Source of the DNA: Juglans regia
Taxonomy: Eukaryota; Streptophyta; Magnoliopsida; Fagales; Juglandaceae
Length of the DNA: 64,000 bases
Direction of reading: 5' to 3'
Assembly (NCBI RefSeq): GCF_001411555.2
Contig: NC_049907.1
Span: forward strand, 39,981,482 to 40,045,481
A model generated the notes under the pieces. It ran no database searches and was not told where the DNA came from. It saw only the letters and a program-made list of their open reading frames with translations. A program made the position numbers and the translations under genes. This document shows, in pieces, positions 1-12,132 of this stretch. Each line of letters starts with the position of its first letter. Position 1 is the first letter of the stretch.

Positions 1-912
1 GGCCTCCCAATAATAACAATTGGGAGAAGGTAAAGTTGTTTGTAAAGTTTCTTGAACTATTTTGTGATGCAACTTTATCTTTTTCGGAGAATGAATATGT
101 AACTTGCAACTCATTTTTTGTGGAGTTAGTTAAAATATCCGATGCAATTGAAGTGGAGTGTAAAATAGGAAGCCCTGCGGTAGGATTAATAGCCACAAAT
201 ATGAAAAAAAAAATTTGACAAATATTAGGGCGATTTAGATAATATGAATATGTTGTTGTTTGTTGGGATTATTCTTGATCCTCGATATAAGATGCAATAT
301 TTTGACTTTACATTGGAATGCATGTATGCCAATGATCCCACAAAAACTATTAATTTGAGTTGGAAGATAAAAAAGGCTTTAATCTGCATGTATGAGGCAT
401 ACGCTGATAATGAGGGAGGTAACAATTCTGATCTACAACAGTAGCGCACAAGTCCCCCACGTGAAAAAGTAAATTCTACAAATGGTAGTGGTAGTGGTAG
501 AGTTGATAGGATGGCAGAAAGAATAACCATATTCAAGCAACGGTTACAGTTGGAAAACACTTTGGGGCGCAAGAATAAGGTTGATAGATACCTAGCTGAA
601 AGTTGTGAGGAGGCATTCCCAAGTTTTGACATTATTATTTGGTGGAGGGTTAATTCAGTTAAATATCGTGTACTTTCAAAAGTTGCACGAGATGTATTCG
701 CAATATCAGTATCTACAGTGTCCTCAGAATCTATATTTAGCACGGTGGGTCGTGTCCTTGATCATTTTCGAAGTAGTTTATCTCCGATGATGGTTGAGGC
801 TCTCATTTGTATACAAAATTGGTTTCGTTCTTCTTCTACTCCAATCAACCTTATGACTTTAATGAATGAGGTGGAGGATTTTGAGAGGCAGTTGGGTATG
901 TTTTTTACTTAA
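1..912 (+). pseudogene. hAT transposase, 3' part, frameshifted
   Basis: This is the C-terminal half of a plant hAT (Ac-like, RICESLEEPER-type) transposase, entering from the left window edge. Seen: the first frame has the N-W-E-K-V-K-L-F-V-K-F-L-E segment typical of the family. A frame change lies in the A-run near 199-208. The next frame then continues with an L-D-P-R-Y-K-M block from about 260. From about 610 to 890 there is the hAT dimerisation domain, with ARDVFAISVSTVSSESIFST, a G-R-V-L-D-H-F-R-S-S-L-S-P block and ALICIQNWFR. In-frame stops lie at about 223 (TAG where the family has Trp) and at 442-444. With a frameshift and stops it cannot make a full transposase. The family assignment is firm; the N-terminal BED finger and part of the catalytic core lie outside the window. 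Confidence 0.88.
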
Positions 913-1960
913 TTCATTTTATAACTTTTTTTTATAAGTACTTCATTTTATAACTTTTATGATCTATAATACTATATGTTATGTAAATTTATATAATTTG
1001 TTTTGTTTATTTATTGTATAGAACTTGTTTGGGATGGTGACAATTCTACGGAGGCTTCAAATACAATGTCTACAACCAATGCAAGTTAATGAGGTGAATT
1101 GTATTTTAGCTCGTTAGTTTTCAATTTTCACTTTTGCTATTTGCTAATAATTCCTTTGTTTATACTTTACAGCGTATTGTGAAAACTAAAAAGTATGCCA
1201 AGCCAAAAGATGTAGGAAGCTAGGACTTAGGAGCTGCAAAAAGAATAATTGTATAATTTGCATTGATGTAAATTGTAATTTGTATTTAGAGCTTTTATTT
1301 TTTCAGTTATTTGGGACCTGTATAATTTTTAGTTTTTATTATCTATACTTGGAAATGGTTTTTTTTTCTTTCTTTTAGAAGCTAGATTTGCTTGGGAATG
1401 TTTTTTCAATTTTCTTTCATTATCTAGTATAATTTTTAGTTTTAACCTTGTTTAAATTGTTTGGATGGATTAGTAGTAAGAAAACCAAGTAGTTATTCAT
1501 TTTTTGAAGTTTCTGATGGATATAGATAAAACTTATTTTTTGTAGTAAAACGTTTCATTTAAATTTTTTCACTGTAATTTGGTTAGCATATTGCTTTGTA
1601 GTTTATTCATTTTTAGACTATCGATGAAGAGCCTTGTAACTTGCATTTTTTTATAAGCATTTTATGGGTGGCTTTACAAGTTGTATTTTTTTTGCTTCAA
1701 ATTGGATAAAATGTTAGTGAGCTTTCGCTATTGGGCCGAAAACACAGAAGAATAAGGTTGGGCTATTGGCCCATCTGGTATAGGGTTGGACCGAATAGGA
1801 CCGACCGGACTGGACTAGACAGGACCGAATTGGACCAGATCGGACCGATCCTTATGCCTATTCGGTCCAGTCTTGGGTGAGAAAATCCTGGACCAAATTG
1901 GTCCAGTCAAGTCCAAAAAACCTCCTCTAGACCGACCGGACTAGACCGAATTCACCCCTA
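1..1960 (+). mobile_element. hAT DNA transposon, right end
   Basis: The decayed transposase is followed by an intron-like AT-rich stretch (913-1020), a short tail exon candidate (about 1021-1090) and a right end. The terminal sequence at 1943-1960, read inward on the minus strand, is TAGGGGTGAATTCGGTC, a typical hAT terminal inverted repeat start. Between 1785 and 1945 GGACCGA/TCGGTCC-type motifs recur on both strands, as expected for subterminal transposase-binding repeats. The left end lies outside the window, so the 8-bp target duplication (candidate ACAACAAG at 1961-1968) cannot be checked. Confidence 0.75.
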
Positions 1961-2880
1961 ACAACAAGTTACCAAAGTTCAACAAATTCAGCCAGAAAAA
2001 ATTGGTCAGACAATTGCAGTTACCAAAACAAAATAAGTTTAGTAACAAGTTCATAACAACTTACCAAAGCTTAACAAAATTAGCCAGACAACTGCAGTTA
2101 CCAAACTTCAAAAAAAACACATTGACAGGAAGTTACCAAACTTCTACAAAATCTGAAACCACCATGACAGAAATCAGCAAGTTCCCAAACTTGAACAAAA
2201 TCACCATGAACTTCTGTTGGACCCTCAATAGAGACAATATTAGGGGCCTCAGTATTTGCAGTGTCTCCATCATCATCGGATATGGGCTATATTAAGCTAA
2301 TCTCAATAAAGTTTTCATTTTTATACTCCTCCACCAGATCAGCTAAATACATACAATCATTCATTTGCTTGGGTCTAATATTTTTTAAACAAAAAATCAG
2401 AAACATAAAATAAGCATATAAACATTGACCATACAATTTATATTAATCAACTAAAATGAAAACAACTTTGTCTTGATGGCTTAAGGTGCCTCCAGAAGCA
2501 AAAAAACTAAAATATGTTAAAGTCAAAAACATTTGACTCCAACTGTTTTGTTATATAACATTGCCTTGATGGCTCAATGTGCATCTAAAAGGCAAGGCTA
2601 ATACAGTTGATATAATCAACTAAAAGGTATTAGAGTCAAACAATTTTAACTCGAATAGTTTCAGTAGACTCATGCCTTGGTGGCTTGATGTGCCTCCAAA
2701 AGCAAGGCACCTCAACAACATAAATATAGAACAGTTGGATAAAGAAAGAACACTATTTCATAAACACACAACACCATTTTATACTTGAAGAAAGAAAATA
2801 TTTTATGAACCAAAACATGATAAACACAACACCATTTCATATTTAAAGAAAGAAAATGTAACACAGAACAGATTGGATAA
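1961..2880. other. Non-coding, degenerate short repeats
   Basis: No gene is supported. At 1964-2130 a unit of about 85 bp containing ACAAGTTACCAAAGTTCAAC and TTGCAGTTACCAAA is repeated imperfectly about twice. At 2475-2705 a CTTGATGGCTTAAGGTGCCTCC-like segment (here split by differences) recurs three times. On the minus strand 2345-2200 reads as an acidic peptide (E-F/N-I-E-I-S-L then D-D-D-G-D-T) with one stop, which may be a remnant of an unrecognised element protein. Confidence 0.4.
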
Positions 2881-2891
2881 GATTTATTAGA

Positions 2892-3500
2892 TTAATCAAC
2901 CAAAACATGTTAAAGATGACATAATTAAATAATTGAAATAATAACCATATATAATAATTAATAACCAACCAAAATAGGATTAAGAAAACATATTTAAATA
3001 CTTGAAGCAATAACATAAATACAAAATGGATTGTACAAAATTAATCAACTAAGACATATTAAAGATGTTATAATTAAATAGTTGAAGCAAGAACCATATA
3101 TGATAATTAATAAACAACCAAAACAAGTTCAAGAAAATATATTTAAATAATTGAAGTAAGAACATAAACACAAAATAGATTGTAAAAGATTAATCAACCA
3201 AAACATGTTAAAAATTCTGTAATTAAATAGTTGAAACAAGAACTAGGTAGGATAATTTATAACCAACCAAAACAGTTTCAAGAAAGCATATTTAAATACT
3301 TGAAGTAAGAACATAAATACAAAACAGATTGTAAAAGATTAATTAAACAAAACATGTTAAAGATTCTGTAATTAAATACTTGAAGTAAGAACCATATATG
3401 ATAATTTATAATAAAACAAAACAGGTTCATGAGGGCATATTTAAGTACTTGAAGCAATAAAATAAACACAAATCAGATTGGATAAGATTAATCAACAAGA
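2892..3500. repeat. 149-bp tandem repeat array (about 4 copies)
   Basis: The landmark TTAATCAAC (or a one-to-two-base variant) starts at 2892, 3041, 3190, 3339 and 3488, exactly 149 bp apart each time. Each unit also carries AACATGTTAAA, a TAATTAAATA-TTGAA block and an AACATAAATACAAAA block in the same order. Copies differ by scattered substitutions, and the array fades out after 3500. No coding potential is evident. It could be a minisatellite within a larger transposon or a local satellite seed. Confidence 0.85.
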
Positions 3501-4739
3501 CATGTTGAATAAAGCATCTTTCAATGATTAAGGCCAAAATCACCATAGGATCAGATTAATCAACCAAAACATGAACAATAAAAGCATCATTAAATAGTTC
3601 AAGAAAGAACATAAAGCATCATTAAATAGCAAATAACATGAGAGAACTCACAGCGAACTGAAAATTTTGCTTCAAGCACAGATATGTAGGCAAGCTCTTC
3701 AGAAGGTTTTTTTTCACAATTTTTAGATATGAAATATAAAACTCGAAATAGATATTTGTAAAATTGTAAATGATAGCAAAATCAATATAGGAAGAAGTTA
3801 ACAGCCTAAGGCCCTAACAAGGCATATTCTGCAATTACTATCAAAGTGATGGACATTGGACAATAAATAAAGTATAAACTTATCAATCAAAGTGATGGAC
3901 ATTGGACAATCACAAAACTGCAAAAGCATGCATAGATGATTGGTGATGTATGGTAAAACAATGTCACACCACTGGCCACTTAGGAGTTCGGCGTACAGTG
4001 TACTTAGATGATTAGATCTAGATCTACAATGTAACAACTAACAATACTACAATGTATAAAGAGTTAAGATAGAATTAGAATGAATTCTCGAAAATACTCA
4101 AATAAAACTATAACTAGATAAGATCAATCAAATCTGCCAAGTTCCCAAATCCCAACCAAATGCTTAGAAACATGAAAATAACTAGGGTAATCAACTTATA
4201 GACAGACGAATCGACCAACCAGGGAACCATGAACCATAGAATTAGGGATTGAGTTGGTTGGGAGCCATAAATGCATGCATTTAATGACCAATTTGTCGAG
4301 GACCAGTTGCGATCTCAGAGGTTGAGATTACAGCCACGGCTCCCCAAAAATATAGCCACCGGCTGCATTTGCTAGGGTTTCTAGCAGTTGCAGCCGGTAT
4401 CACTCGAGACCCCTCGAGAATCCTTGGCTGCAAGCATTCAAGAATCAAGGATTGAACCCTTGATTCCATCATTCCATGCAATGAGAGAAGGGAATGAGTG
4501 AGTCGAAGTGTGAGTTTAGGGTTTCTCGATGGGCTTGCCGAATGAGAGAAAGTGGAGTGAGTCGAAGTGTGAATCTAAGACTTGAGAGTTGAGAATGAAA
4601 CAACGCAAAAATAATTAGTAAATAGTCTAAAAACTGTAAGTTTGTAACCCTAGGGTAATGGAATCAACGGCTTCTATAATATACTTTGGTTAATCCAACG
4701 GCCTGAGGCCCTCACAGGACCAATTTAGGTTAAGTACAA
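3501..4739. other. Non-coding stretch
   Basis: No gene recognised. A 22-bp block (TCAAAGTGATGGACATTGGA then CA) occurs twice, near 3840 and 3890. A GAGTGAGTCGAAGTGTGA block occurs twice, near 4493 and 4556, separated by a near-copy of intervening sequence. Short minus-strand reading frames (4281-4481, 3798-4037) show no recognisable domain. Confidence 0.4.
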
Positions 4740-5765
4740 AATTAAATACTATAAGTCTATACTAATTTAAATATTATTCTATTTAAAAAATACTATAGCC
4801 TATAAATTATAATACATGTTAATTGTTATATACTATTATTTTTAAAACTAGCAAGTAGTGTTGTAAAAAAAAACTATATTTATTTATAGTATTTAATTAT
4901 ATAAAGTTGTCTAACATTATATTTTATCCAACACTATAATTTAGTACTCATAATATAATATTATAGTTATATTAGTTAGTATAATACAATAATACTATTA
5001 TACTAATACATATATTAACTACAAAATGAGTATATTGATACTTAAATATTGATACCCTATAGTCTTATATTTGCATAAAATAAAACAATTATTTATGCTT
5101 GTAGTTGTAACTTATAATACATATGTATTATGTAACAATTAATACTAAACTACTACTACTAGTCACTAGAGTCACTGCACAATACTCTATAGACACTAGT
5201 CTAGTATTCTAGTAGTATGATCTTATTAATTAGTAATAATAGATATTAACACTAAACATGCATATTACTATCGTTTATATAATCTTATGAATACAATATT
5301 ACTAGAGTTTAGTGATTATTGATTAATCATATATAAAGTAATAAGATTAATAACTAGTAATAAGTTATTAATAGTAATTTATAGAATGATAGAATCATAA
5401 GTATGATGTAACTTCATAGAATATATAATGATAAAATCTAAGAATCATAAGTGATAAGTCTTTAATAATGATATTATGATAGATTAATAACAATATTGTA
5501 AAATCTTCAATAATATTTTATAGAATGATAAGTGATAAGTTAATATATAAGTTATGACTATAGCCTATAGCCTATTGCCTGTAAGCATAACTTGTTATAT
5601 GACAATTCAATATTTAATAAGAATAAGATAAATATATCATTATGATTTATTAATAATAAATTAAATTTATAGTATATGTAGAAGAAAGTCTATAACTATA
5701 TATAAGTCACTATAATTAATCTATATACATATATAACATTTGGTTATTGTATTATATATGTATAA
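4740..5765. repeat. AT-only island
   Basis: About 1 kb of extremely AT-rich DNA made of permuted ATA, ACT, AGT and TAA words without open frames. Its texture closely resembles the AT island at 38690-39230. It is neither a clean microsatellite nor a recognisable element. Confidence 0.5.
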
Positions 5766-5989
5766 AAATATACGAGTCGAGCTGACGAGTCGAGTTGAGC
5801 TTCATATGAGTTTATTCACAAATATTATTTGAGTTGGTCAAGTTTTATACGAGTTTGTATCGTTTAATAATTGAGCTTAATTTTATTTTTACGAACAACC
5901 TATTTAATATACAATTCGAGTTAATTTTGAATTTAATCAAATCGAATTCAAGCTGTTTGTCAAATAACCTGTTCATTTTACAGTCCTAT
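5766..5989. mobile_element. hAT-like repeat end (GAGTCGAG type)
   Basis: The segment begins with repeated CGAGTCGAG motifs, continues with TTCACAAATATTATTTGAG and CGAATTCAAGCTGTTTGTCAA, and ends in TTCATTTTACAGTCCTAT. Read on the minus strand the end is ATAGGACTGTAAAATGAAC, close to the AGGGCTGTAAA end common to plant hAT-type repeats. The other end is not recognisable, so this is a truncated copy. Confidence 0.45.
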
Positions 5990-7343
5990 GTCGAGATAGC
6001 TCGTAAATTCGTAATGAGAATCACGTATGACAGATTACTTCCTCGACCTTTAATTGGATGCGAATTTGCAAATGGCACACGTACGCTAGCTAGCTAGCTT
6101 TACATTAACAACGCGACAACGCTTGAGTTCTTTTATTTTTATTTTTTTTTAATTGCATGCGATTGTCAAAAAAAAAAAAAAACTATATATCAATATCAAT
6201 ATGTGACCCATCATTATTAATAACTCATGAGATGCAGAAAAATATGCTTTTTTTTTTTTTTGTAACATGTAACATTTTCCATTAAAGAAAGGTCCCCGCT
6301 TTAATTAATAATTGGTTGAAATTGACTGCATGCATGGCCTGCTAGCTTCTTAAGCCGGCCGGTAAGTGACAGTACTTAGCTTTCTCATTGCCTCTAGATC
6401 GAAATAACGACCACCCGAATTATATATCGACGAAAGATTTGTTAGTATAAATTCAAACATTGTGTCGGTCGATCGAGTACTTATATTCTAAAAGATTGGT
6501 AAGAATAAGAGTCATATATTAATTCCCTATATATATATATATATATATATATATGCTATATTGATATCAGTTTTAATTTTAACAAGACGATTAATTATGA
6601 TGATCAGGATCAGACCGTACGTACTCAAGCTCAATTCAATGGTACTGATCATTCAATTCTCTCGTATTATTACTTTTCTTTTCTTTTTGAGAAATGCTAT
6701 GCATCAGCCCCACACCAGCACATCACTTCACATCACTTTTTTTTTACCTTATCCGGCTTTTAAGATCATAAATTAACAAGAAAAAAAAAAAAGAAGATAA
6801 AAACTGAATTTTGGGATTTTTTATTTTTTTTATTTTTTCCAAAGCAGTTCATATATTAATAATGATAGATCGAAGATGTGGTAGGATTCCTAATAGTGAT
6901 CCTCTTACAATAATTATGAAAACACAAATAAGGAAATGACTGTCTAATTTGTCGTGGTTGATTGAACAACGTAAAGGCGTGAGGAGCTGCTCTAGAAAAG
7001 GATACGCTTCTATAAATTGTTTTGAATAATATTTCATTACATAGATTCATAATCTGTCATATATGGGTAGAGGAATATCATTTTTCCCTATTATTTTAGA
7101 ATAAAACAATAAGATAATCGAGTAGATCATCTAACATTTTATAATTTTCAGAGAAAGCGGGCTATGACACCCGCACGCGTGTCCCACACACATTCGGTGT
7201 CAGTTGGATACGAGGGCTGCTGTGAATTTCACAAGATACATAAATAGTTCGGGAAGATAGAGTGAGCTGGGTCGCAAACTATGTTTAATAGATGCCATTG
7301 ACATCTCCCATATTTATATTTTAATTTTAATTAAGACCGGGAG
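5990..7343. other. Non-coding, simple repeats
   Basis: No gene seen. Holds T- and A-runs near 6130-6180 and 6248-6262, a (TA)n tract near 6526-6553 and a further A-run near 6780. At 7307-7362 an imperfect inverted pair (CATTGACATCTCCC versus GGGGGATGTCAAT) flanks the start of the solo LTR. Confidence 0.4.
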
Positions 7344-8055
7344 TGTGAGGGGGATGTCAATAGAGCCCAGGCCCAAAGAGTTAGGGGAATTTTAGGCCCT
7401 CGAACGAGATCCTAACGTGGACGGGAAGCCCAGACTAGGTGACCCCGCACTGAGTCCATAACTGTGCGGATATGCCAAGAGTCCCGTCTCGGGACTTGAT
7501 GGACTACTGAACCTTGCAATGAGGTACCATGCAAACTACTCTACTGTATGTAGACGGCAGGATGTGCTCGATCGTGGGCACGTCGCGGTCAATGCACATG
7601 TTAGAAGACCCAGCACGCAACGGCGTACTGTCAGAGTATGAAGGACGGCTCAACCACGACCTGACACCCTGACTCAATAAGATGGTGGTAACAGGTTTGA
7701 CCGAACACGACCTGACACGCTACGACCTCCCACGGCAATCTGAGCCACAGACTGACACACTATCACAGCAAAGGGGAGTGATGGCAGGTCAAGTATAACC
7801 TGGCACCCCACGACCTCCCTCGACAAAAGAATTCAAGTTAGGTATAAATAACAGTCATTCTTCTCATGAGAATGTTCTCTGAAGTTTTTACCATTCTCTC
7901 TAGTCCCTTAAAATTTTCCTATCAAATTTGAATTCTTCATTAACTTTGACTTCAGAGTAACCTGGAAGTCACCGGAGTCCATTCTCTCTTCTTGTTACAG
8001 ATAAGGTAGGATTGACAACTGTGCCCTGTTTGAACTCCAAAACACGACTTCAACA
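7344..8055 (+). mobile_element. Probable solo LTR (gypsy type)
   Basis: The segment opens with TGTGAGGGGGATGTCAATAG and ends with AAAACACGACTTCAACA, the TG...CA pattern of an LTR. It contains a TATA-like AGGTATAAATAAC near 7834. The AACACGACTTCAACA end matches the style of the gypsy LTR ends elsewhere in the window (15281 and 56056). No gag, pol or second LTR follows, so a solo LTR is the simplest reading. Flanking pentamers GGGAG and GAGAG match at 4 of 5, only weak support for a target duplication. Confidence 0.55.
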
Positions 8056-8093
8056 GAGAGCTTGAGGAAAATTTCCTAAGAAAACTCTAAATG

Positions 8094-8132
<39 letters not shown>

Positions 8133-8311
8133 CTCTCCCGTTTCAACAAAAGAATAAATAAATAAATAAAAAGGAAGAAAACGAAAAAGAAGAAGAAGAA
8201 GGCGACATTAATGCAATTAAATTTGGGTCTATATCGAGTTCATGTACAGCGCAAAGTGCATTTTGAGACGCAACTCCTTTATCATTTAATTCTTCAAATT
8301 GTGTAGAGAGT
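8056..8311. repeat. (TA)n tract and simple sequence
   Basis: A (TA)n run occupies about 8096-8127, followed by (AATA)n near 8152-8170 and GAAGAA repeats near 8185-8200. No gene. Confidence 0.7.
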
Positions 8312-8320
8312 TTAACAATA

Positions 8321-8879
8321 GGGAAATGCTATATCTCCCGCTAGAGATTAGTGTATTTTTTATGTATTTTTTTTTCAAATTATTTTTTATATAGATTTTT
8401 TTAATAATTTTAACTATTTTTAAAAAGTAAAAAAATTCAAAATATTATTAAAAAATATTTTTTTTAATCATGAAATAAAATAAAAAATCATATTTCTTAA
8501 TCACGAAGTAAAATAAAAAATCATAAAAAAATATTTTTTTATTTTACTTCGTGATTAAGAAAGTATATTTTAATGAATTTTTTTTTTTACTTTCTAATTA
8601 AGGAAGTGCTTTTAATGATGTTCTAAATTTATTTTATTTTTTTAAAAATATTTTTTATAATTTTTTATTTTACTTCATGATTAAGAAAGTATTTTTTAAT
8701 TTATATTTTTTTACTTTCTAATTAAGAAAATATTTTCTGAATGATGTTTTAAATTTATTTTATTTTTTTAAAATATTTTAAAATAATAAAAGATCTATAT
8801 AAAAAATTACTTAAATAAAACACATATAAAATAACACTACACCCCAACGGAGCCCCCAGCGGGGGCTGTAGCATCACCC
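8321..8879. mobile_element. Mutator-type MITE, 9-bp TSD
   Basis: The element is bounded by an exact 9-bp target duplication TTAACAATA (8312-8320 and 8880-8888). Its ends are imperfect terminal inverted repeats: GGGAAATGCTATATCTCCCG on the left and, read inward on the minus strand, GGGTGATGCTACAGCCCCCG on the right. The interior is AT-rich with internal palindromic blocks built on TTTACTTCGTGATTAAGAAA and its complement. A 9-bp duplication is characteristic of Mutator-like elements. No coding capacity. Confidence 0.85.
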
Positions 8880-8888
8880 TTAACAATA

Positions 8889-9976
8889 ACAGCATTGGCA
8901 ATGTGACGCATGCACATGCTTCACGACTCAATGGTCCCCATGCATACTGCCCCGGCCGAAAGAATACCAGGCGCGCGCGCGCACGCTTCACTTGAGGGAA
9001 GCAGCCTGCGCGTGGGTATGGATATATAGTAGGTACATGCATGGGAAGAGTCGGATTTTGTTCCTTCTTGTTAAATCGGCATTGGTTCTTGTAGATCCGG
9101 CATTTCTACTTCAGGAAATATCTCTTATAAAAATAAAAAAAACATTGACCCACGTCTCTACCCCAAAAAAGGTCATATATTAATATAAAGTTCCCATGAA
9201 CTGCGCATTTCATTTAAATCATTAAATCCTCCTTATATTTAGCAATGTGTAGAATATATAATGAATAATAATAAAAATTGAATGAATTATTTATGATGAA
9301 TTATTTATGTTTTATTACATTTTATTAGTTAAATACTATAATAAAAACGCATGCAGTACTAGCTAGTACGTACGTAATTGTGAGTTAAACCTAGAATTTT
9401 CATGGTATGTATAGACAATATGCTTTAAATTAGTCATTAATTACTGATCTGTATGATCTTGAAATTAGATATCGAATATTGACGAATATATCGATATCGA
9501 ATAAGAAACCACACAGTACACGTATGCAGTGCACATATATCGCATATATTATGGAGTACAATAATAATAATAATAATAATAAAACTTTTTAAAATCAACG
9601 CTGGCCGCAGGAGCTGCATGCATGCATGCATATATGCATCATAAATTAGAGTACTAGCTCTTTTTAAGTTCTTGATCTCAGCAGACCTAGCTAGCTTATT
9701 AGTGTTAAATTTCACCGACAAGCTGCTAGCTAGCTAGGAATAATATATGTATATATAAAATGAGGGAGAATATTAATATTCGTGTAAATCAAGGGACTGA
9801 TATGACTTGCTTCAGATCAGGGCAGTAGTGTTGTGAATGTGGATCATCCGTTCTACAATGCTTTTCAATTAAAGTTGCCATTATATATTAATGCTTCGTG
9901 ATGTTTCTGAAAATTTACTTTTGGCATTGAATTAAGTACTACTACGACGACGACGATCACTAAGGGCTAAATATTA
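8889..9976. other. Non-coding stretch
   Basis: No gene supported. Contains an alternating GC tract (8971-8982), an (ATA)n tract near 9560-9582, (CATG)n near 9616-9630 and several CTAGCTAG clusters. Confidence 0.4.
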
Positions 9977-10160
9977 TGGCTAATGATACTCTTGCAATCG
10001 GTTTATTATTTTTTTAATATTCTTAATTATTTAAAAAAATTTAAAAAAAACATAATTTTATTAATAATCACTTTTTTTATTATTAAATAAAATTAAAAAT
10101 TAAAAAAATAATTAAATATAAAAAATAATAAATAGATAGTAATCCTATCATTTTTTAAAG
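9977..10160. mobile_element. MITE-like element, degenerate
   Basis: Imperfect terminal inverted repeats of about 30 bp: TAATGATACTCTTGCAATCG on the left, and on the right, read inward on the minus strand, AAATGATAGGATTACTATCT, each followed by TTTATTATTTTTT. The interior is pure AT sequence. No clear target duplication. Confidence 0.45.
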
Positions 10161-10367
10161 ATTATAAGAAATCAGGCCGATGGCCATTATTTGATCAGTC
10201 AGTACTACTGAAACTAGCTACCTAGCTAGCTGGCGGCCATTTTAACTTTTAAATTTTAATTAATTAACTTCGTCGACACGTATGGAATTAGCTGCCAATT
10301 ATCTTCCACGGACGGAACAAATATTTGTAACAAAACAAGCTAAGGTGCGTGCTTGCTATATAAAATT

Positions 10368-10541
10368 GAGAAAATATACTTACAACCGTAAATTGCGTAA
10401 CCGTCGTGTAATCGTTTTGAAAAAAATGAATAAAACATAGGACTCACGTGAAAAAAATTAAATTTTTAATAGTGGACCCCACTCTTTTTCAAAGCGATTA
10501 CGCGACGGTTACGCACTTCACGGTTGTATGTAGAATTACTC
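10368..10541. mobile_element. Mutator-type MITE with long TIRs, 9-bp TSD
   Basis: A 174-bp element flanked by the exact 9-bp duplication TATAAAATT (10359-10367 and 10542-10550). Terminal inverted repeats are about 55 bp: left begins GAGAAAATATACTTACAACC, right read inward begins GAGTAATTCTACATACAACC, and both continue through GTAACCGTCG and TAATCG. Only about 60 bp lies between the arms, so a transcript could fold into a long hairpin. The 9-bp duplication and GAG ends fit a Mutator-derived MITE. Confidence 0.9.
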
Positions 10542-10550
10542 TATAAAATT

Positions 10551-11359
10551 TGAAAAATGCTGGTTACAACCGAGGGGAGGAACCGCGGCTCTCGCGTGGA
10601 CCAACACCCATCCCCCCCCAAAAAACCTCCCAAAAAAAAAAAAAAAGGCTTCGTCTTCTCTACAGAGTAGTCTTTTCCAACTTACAAAGTCCTTTTGTCT
10701 TCTCCGCGACGCAGCCTCCTCTTATAGTGATGAAAAAGATAGGAAGATAAATAATTTTGTTGGCTGGAGAAATGGTCCTCTTATCCCTTGCCTAGAGAAA
10801 TGGTTTCCAATGAAGAAACGTAAGGAGGTGCTTTGAGAGTTTTGGATGATGTGGGTGTGAGTTGGCGTTTCTACTGCAAAAGATAGAAGGCAAAAAAAAA
10901 AAAAAAAAAAAAAGTTCAGCTGGGGGGTAGAGAAGCGGTAAGGAGTGGCTTTGCCTTTCTTACCTCTCAAACTGTCGATTGTAACGAGGAATCCCTATTT
11001 ATCTTTCCAGCTTCCATTCTCTACTCAACTTCAAGGAATAGTACCATCAGGAAGAAAGAAAAAATAGGAAAAGATAAATAATAAACGAGAAATGAAAAAC
11101 ATCAGTCTACATCCTCAACACATTGTATTGAGTTAAAAAAACAAAAAAAATTTTAAGAGTATGCTGCAGCTTCCGACTAATGTCCAGCATTATTTTTTTT
11201 AATAATATTATTTATTATTTTAATTTTTATTATTTTATAATATAATATAAAATAATTAAAAATTATTTATTATATTTTATTTATAAATTTATCATATAAT
11301 ATCACATTATAAAATAATAAAAATGATAAAAATTAAAATAATAAATAAATTTTTTTTTA
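10551..11359. other. Non-coding stretch with homopolymers
   Basis: A-runs at about 10627-10645 and 10892-10912, then AT-rich sequence. The short open frames (10550-10750 plus, 10722-10970 minus) are low-complexity and show no domain. Confidence 0.4.
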
Positions 11360-11565
11360 GAGTAGGTGTACATACCGTTGAGAGCTCCCGTTAGGTTAAT
11401 TTTAAGGTTTTTATTTTTTTATCACATTATTTTTGAATGCATTTAAATATATATATTTTAAAAATTATAATATTATTAAATAATATTTTTTTAATCTCTA
11501 AATTAAAAAAGAAAACTAAAATAAATAAAAAAAGTGATCGGGAGCTCTCAACGGGATTCCTAACT
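11360..11565. mobile_element. MITE-like inverted repeat
   Basis: CGTTGAGAGCTCCCG at about 11377 is matched in inverted orientation by CGGGAGCTCTCAACG at about 11540. The roughly 145 bp between them is AT-rich. Outside the arms the sequence is only partly symmetric and no target duplication is clear. It probably belongs to the same broad group as the GGGATCCCGTTAG-type MITE at 44709. Confidence 0.5.
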
Positions 11566-12100
11566 TTCTTTTCTTTTATTTAATCGGTTGAGTGGCGTCA
11601 GCAAATTATCTAGCGGTTTTCTACCGCCACTTGTAAGTAGCAAAACTGCTCGAGGGAGTACTAATATTTAATTATAAATTATAATAGAAGTTTGAAAATG
11701 GAAAACGTCCCTGCGCCACGGAAAGTTAGCCTTTTGAAATGTGATAAATAATTAATTCGTTCCAGGTTACTTAAAAAACATAAAGAAAGTACAAAACCAA
11801 GCTATATTATATATAATAGTCATGATCAGCACATGCATACATCCTGATTATATATATATATATATATATATATAGGCCGCCATCGATCAGCCTAAAAACC
11901 TTGGAATTACATGAATATATTCATTTTTTTATTCCCTGGTTCTGGCTTTTATGCGGGATAATAGTTTTCTTGGAAGTTTTGCTAATGGGGCATATATAAT
12001 TATGTTACTTTTATCATAAATAGGGTGTCGGCCTATTAATCTTAATTGAACGAGGGGCAATTACTAGTACTTTTTTTTTATTTTATTTGGATGATGGGGC

Positions 12101-12132
<32 letters not shown>

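Noticed and set aside
225..743. 172-codon open frame on the minus strand across the hAT gene
   Set aside because: It overlaps the plus-strand hAT transposase, whose domains are clearly recognisable; the minus frame shows no domain.
9610..9640. CATGCATG cluster as a possible regulatory (RY-type) array
   Set aside because: It is a short simple repeat with no adjacent gene; no regulatory role can be supported.
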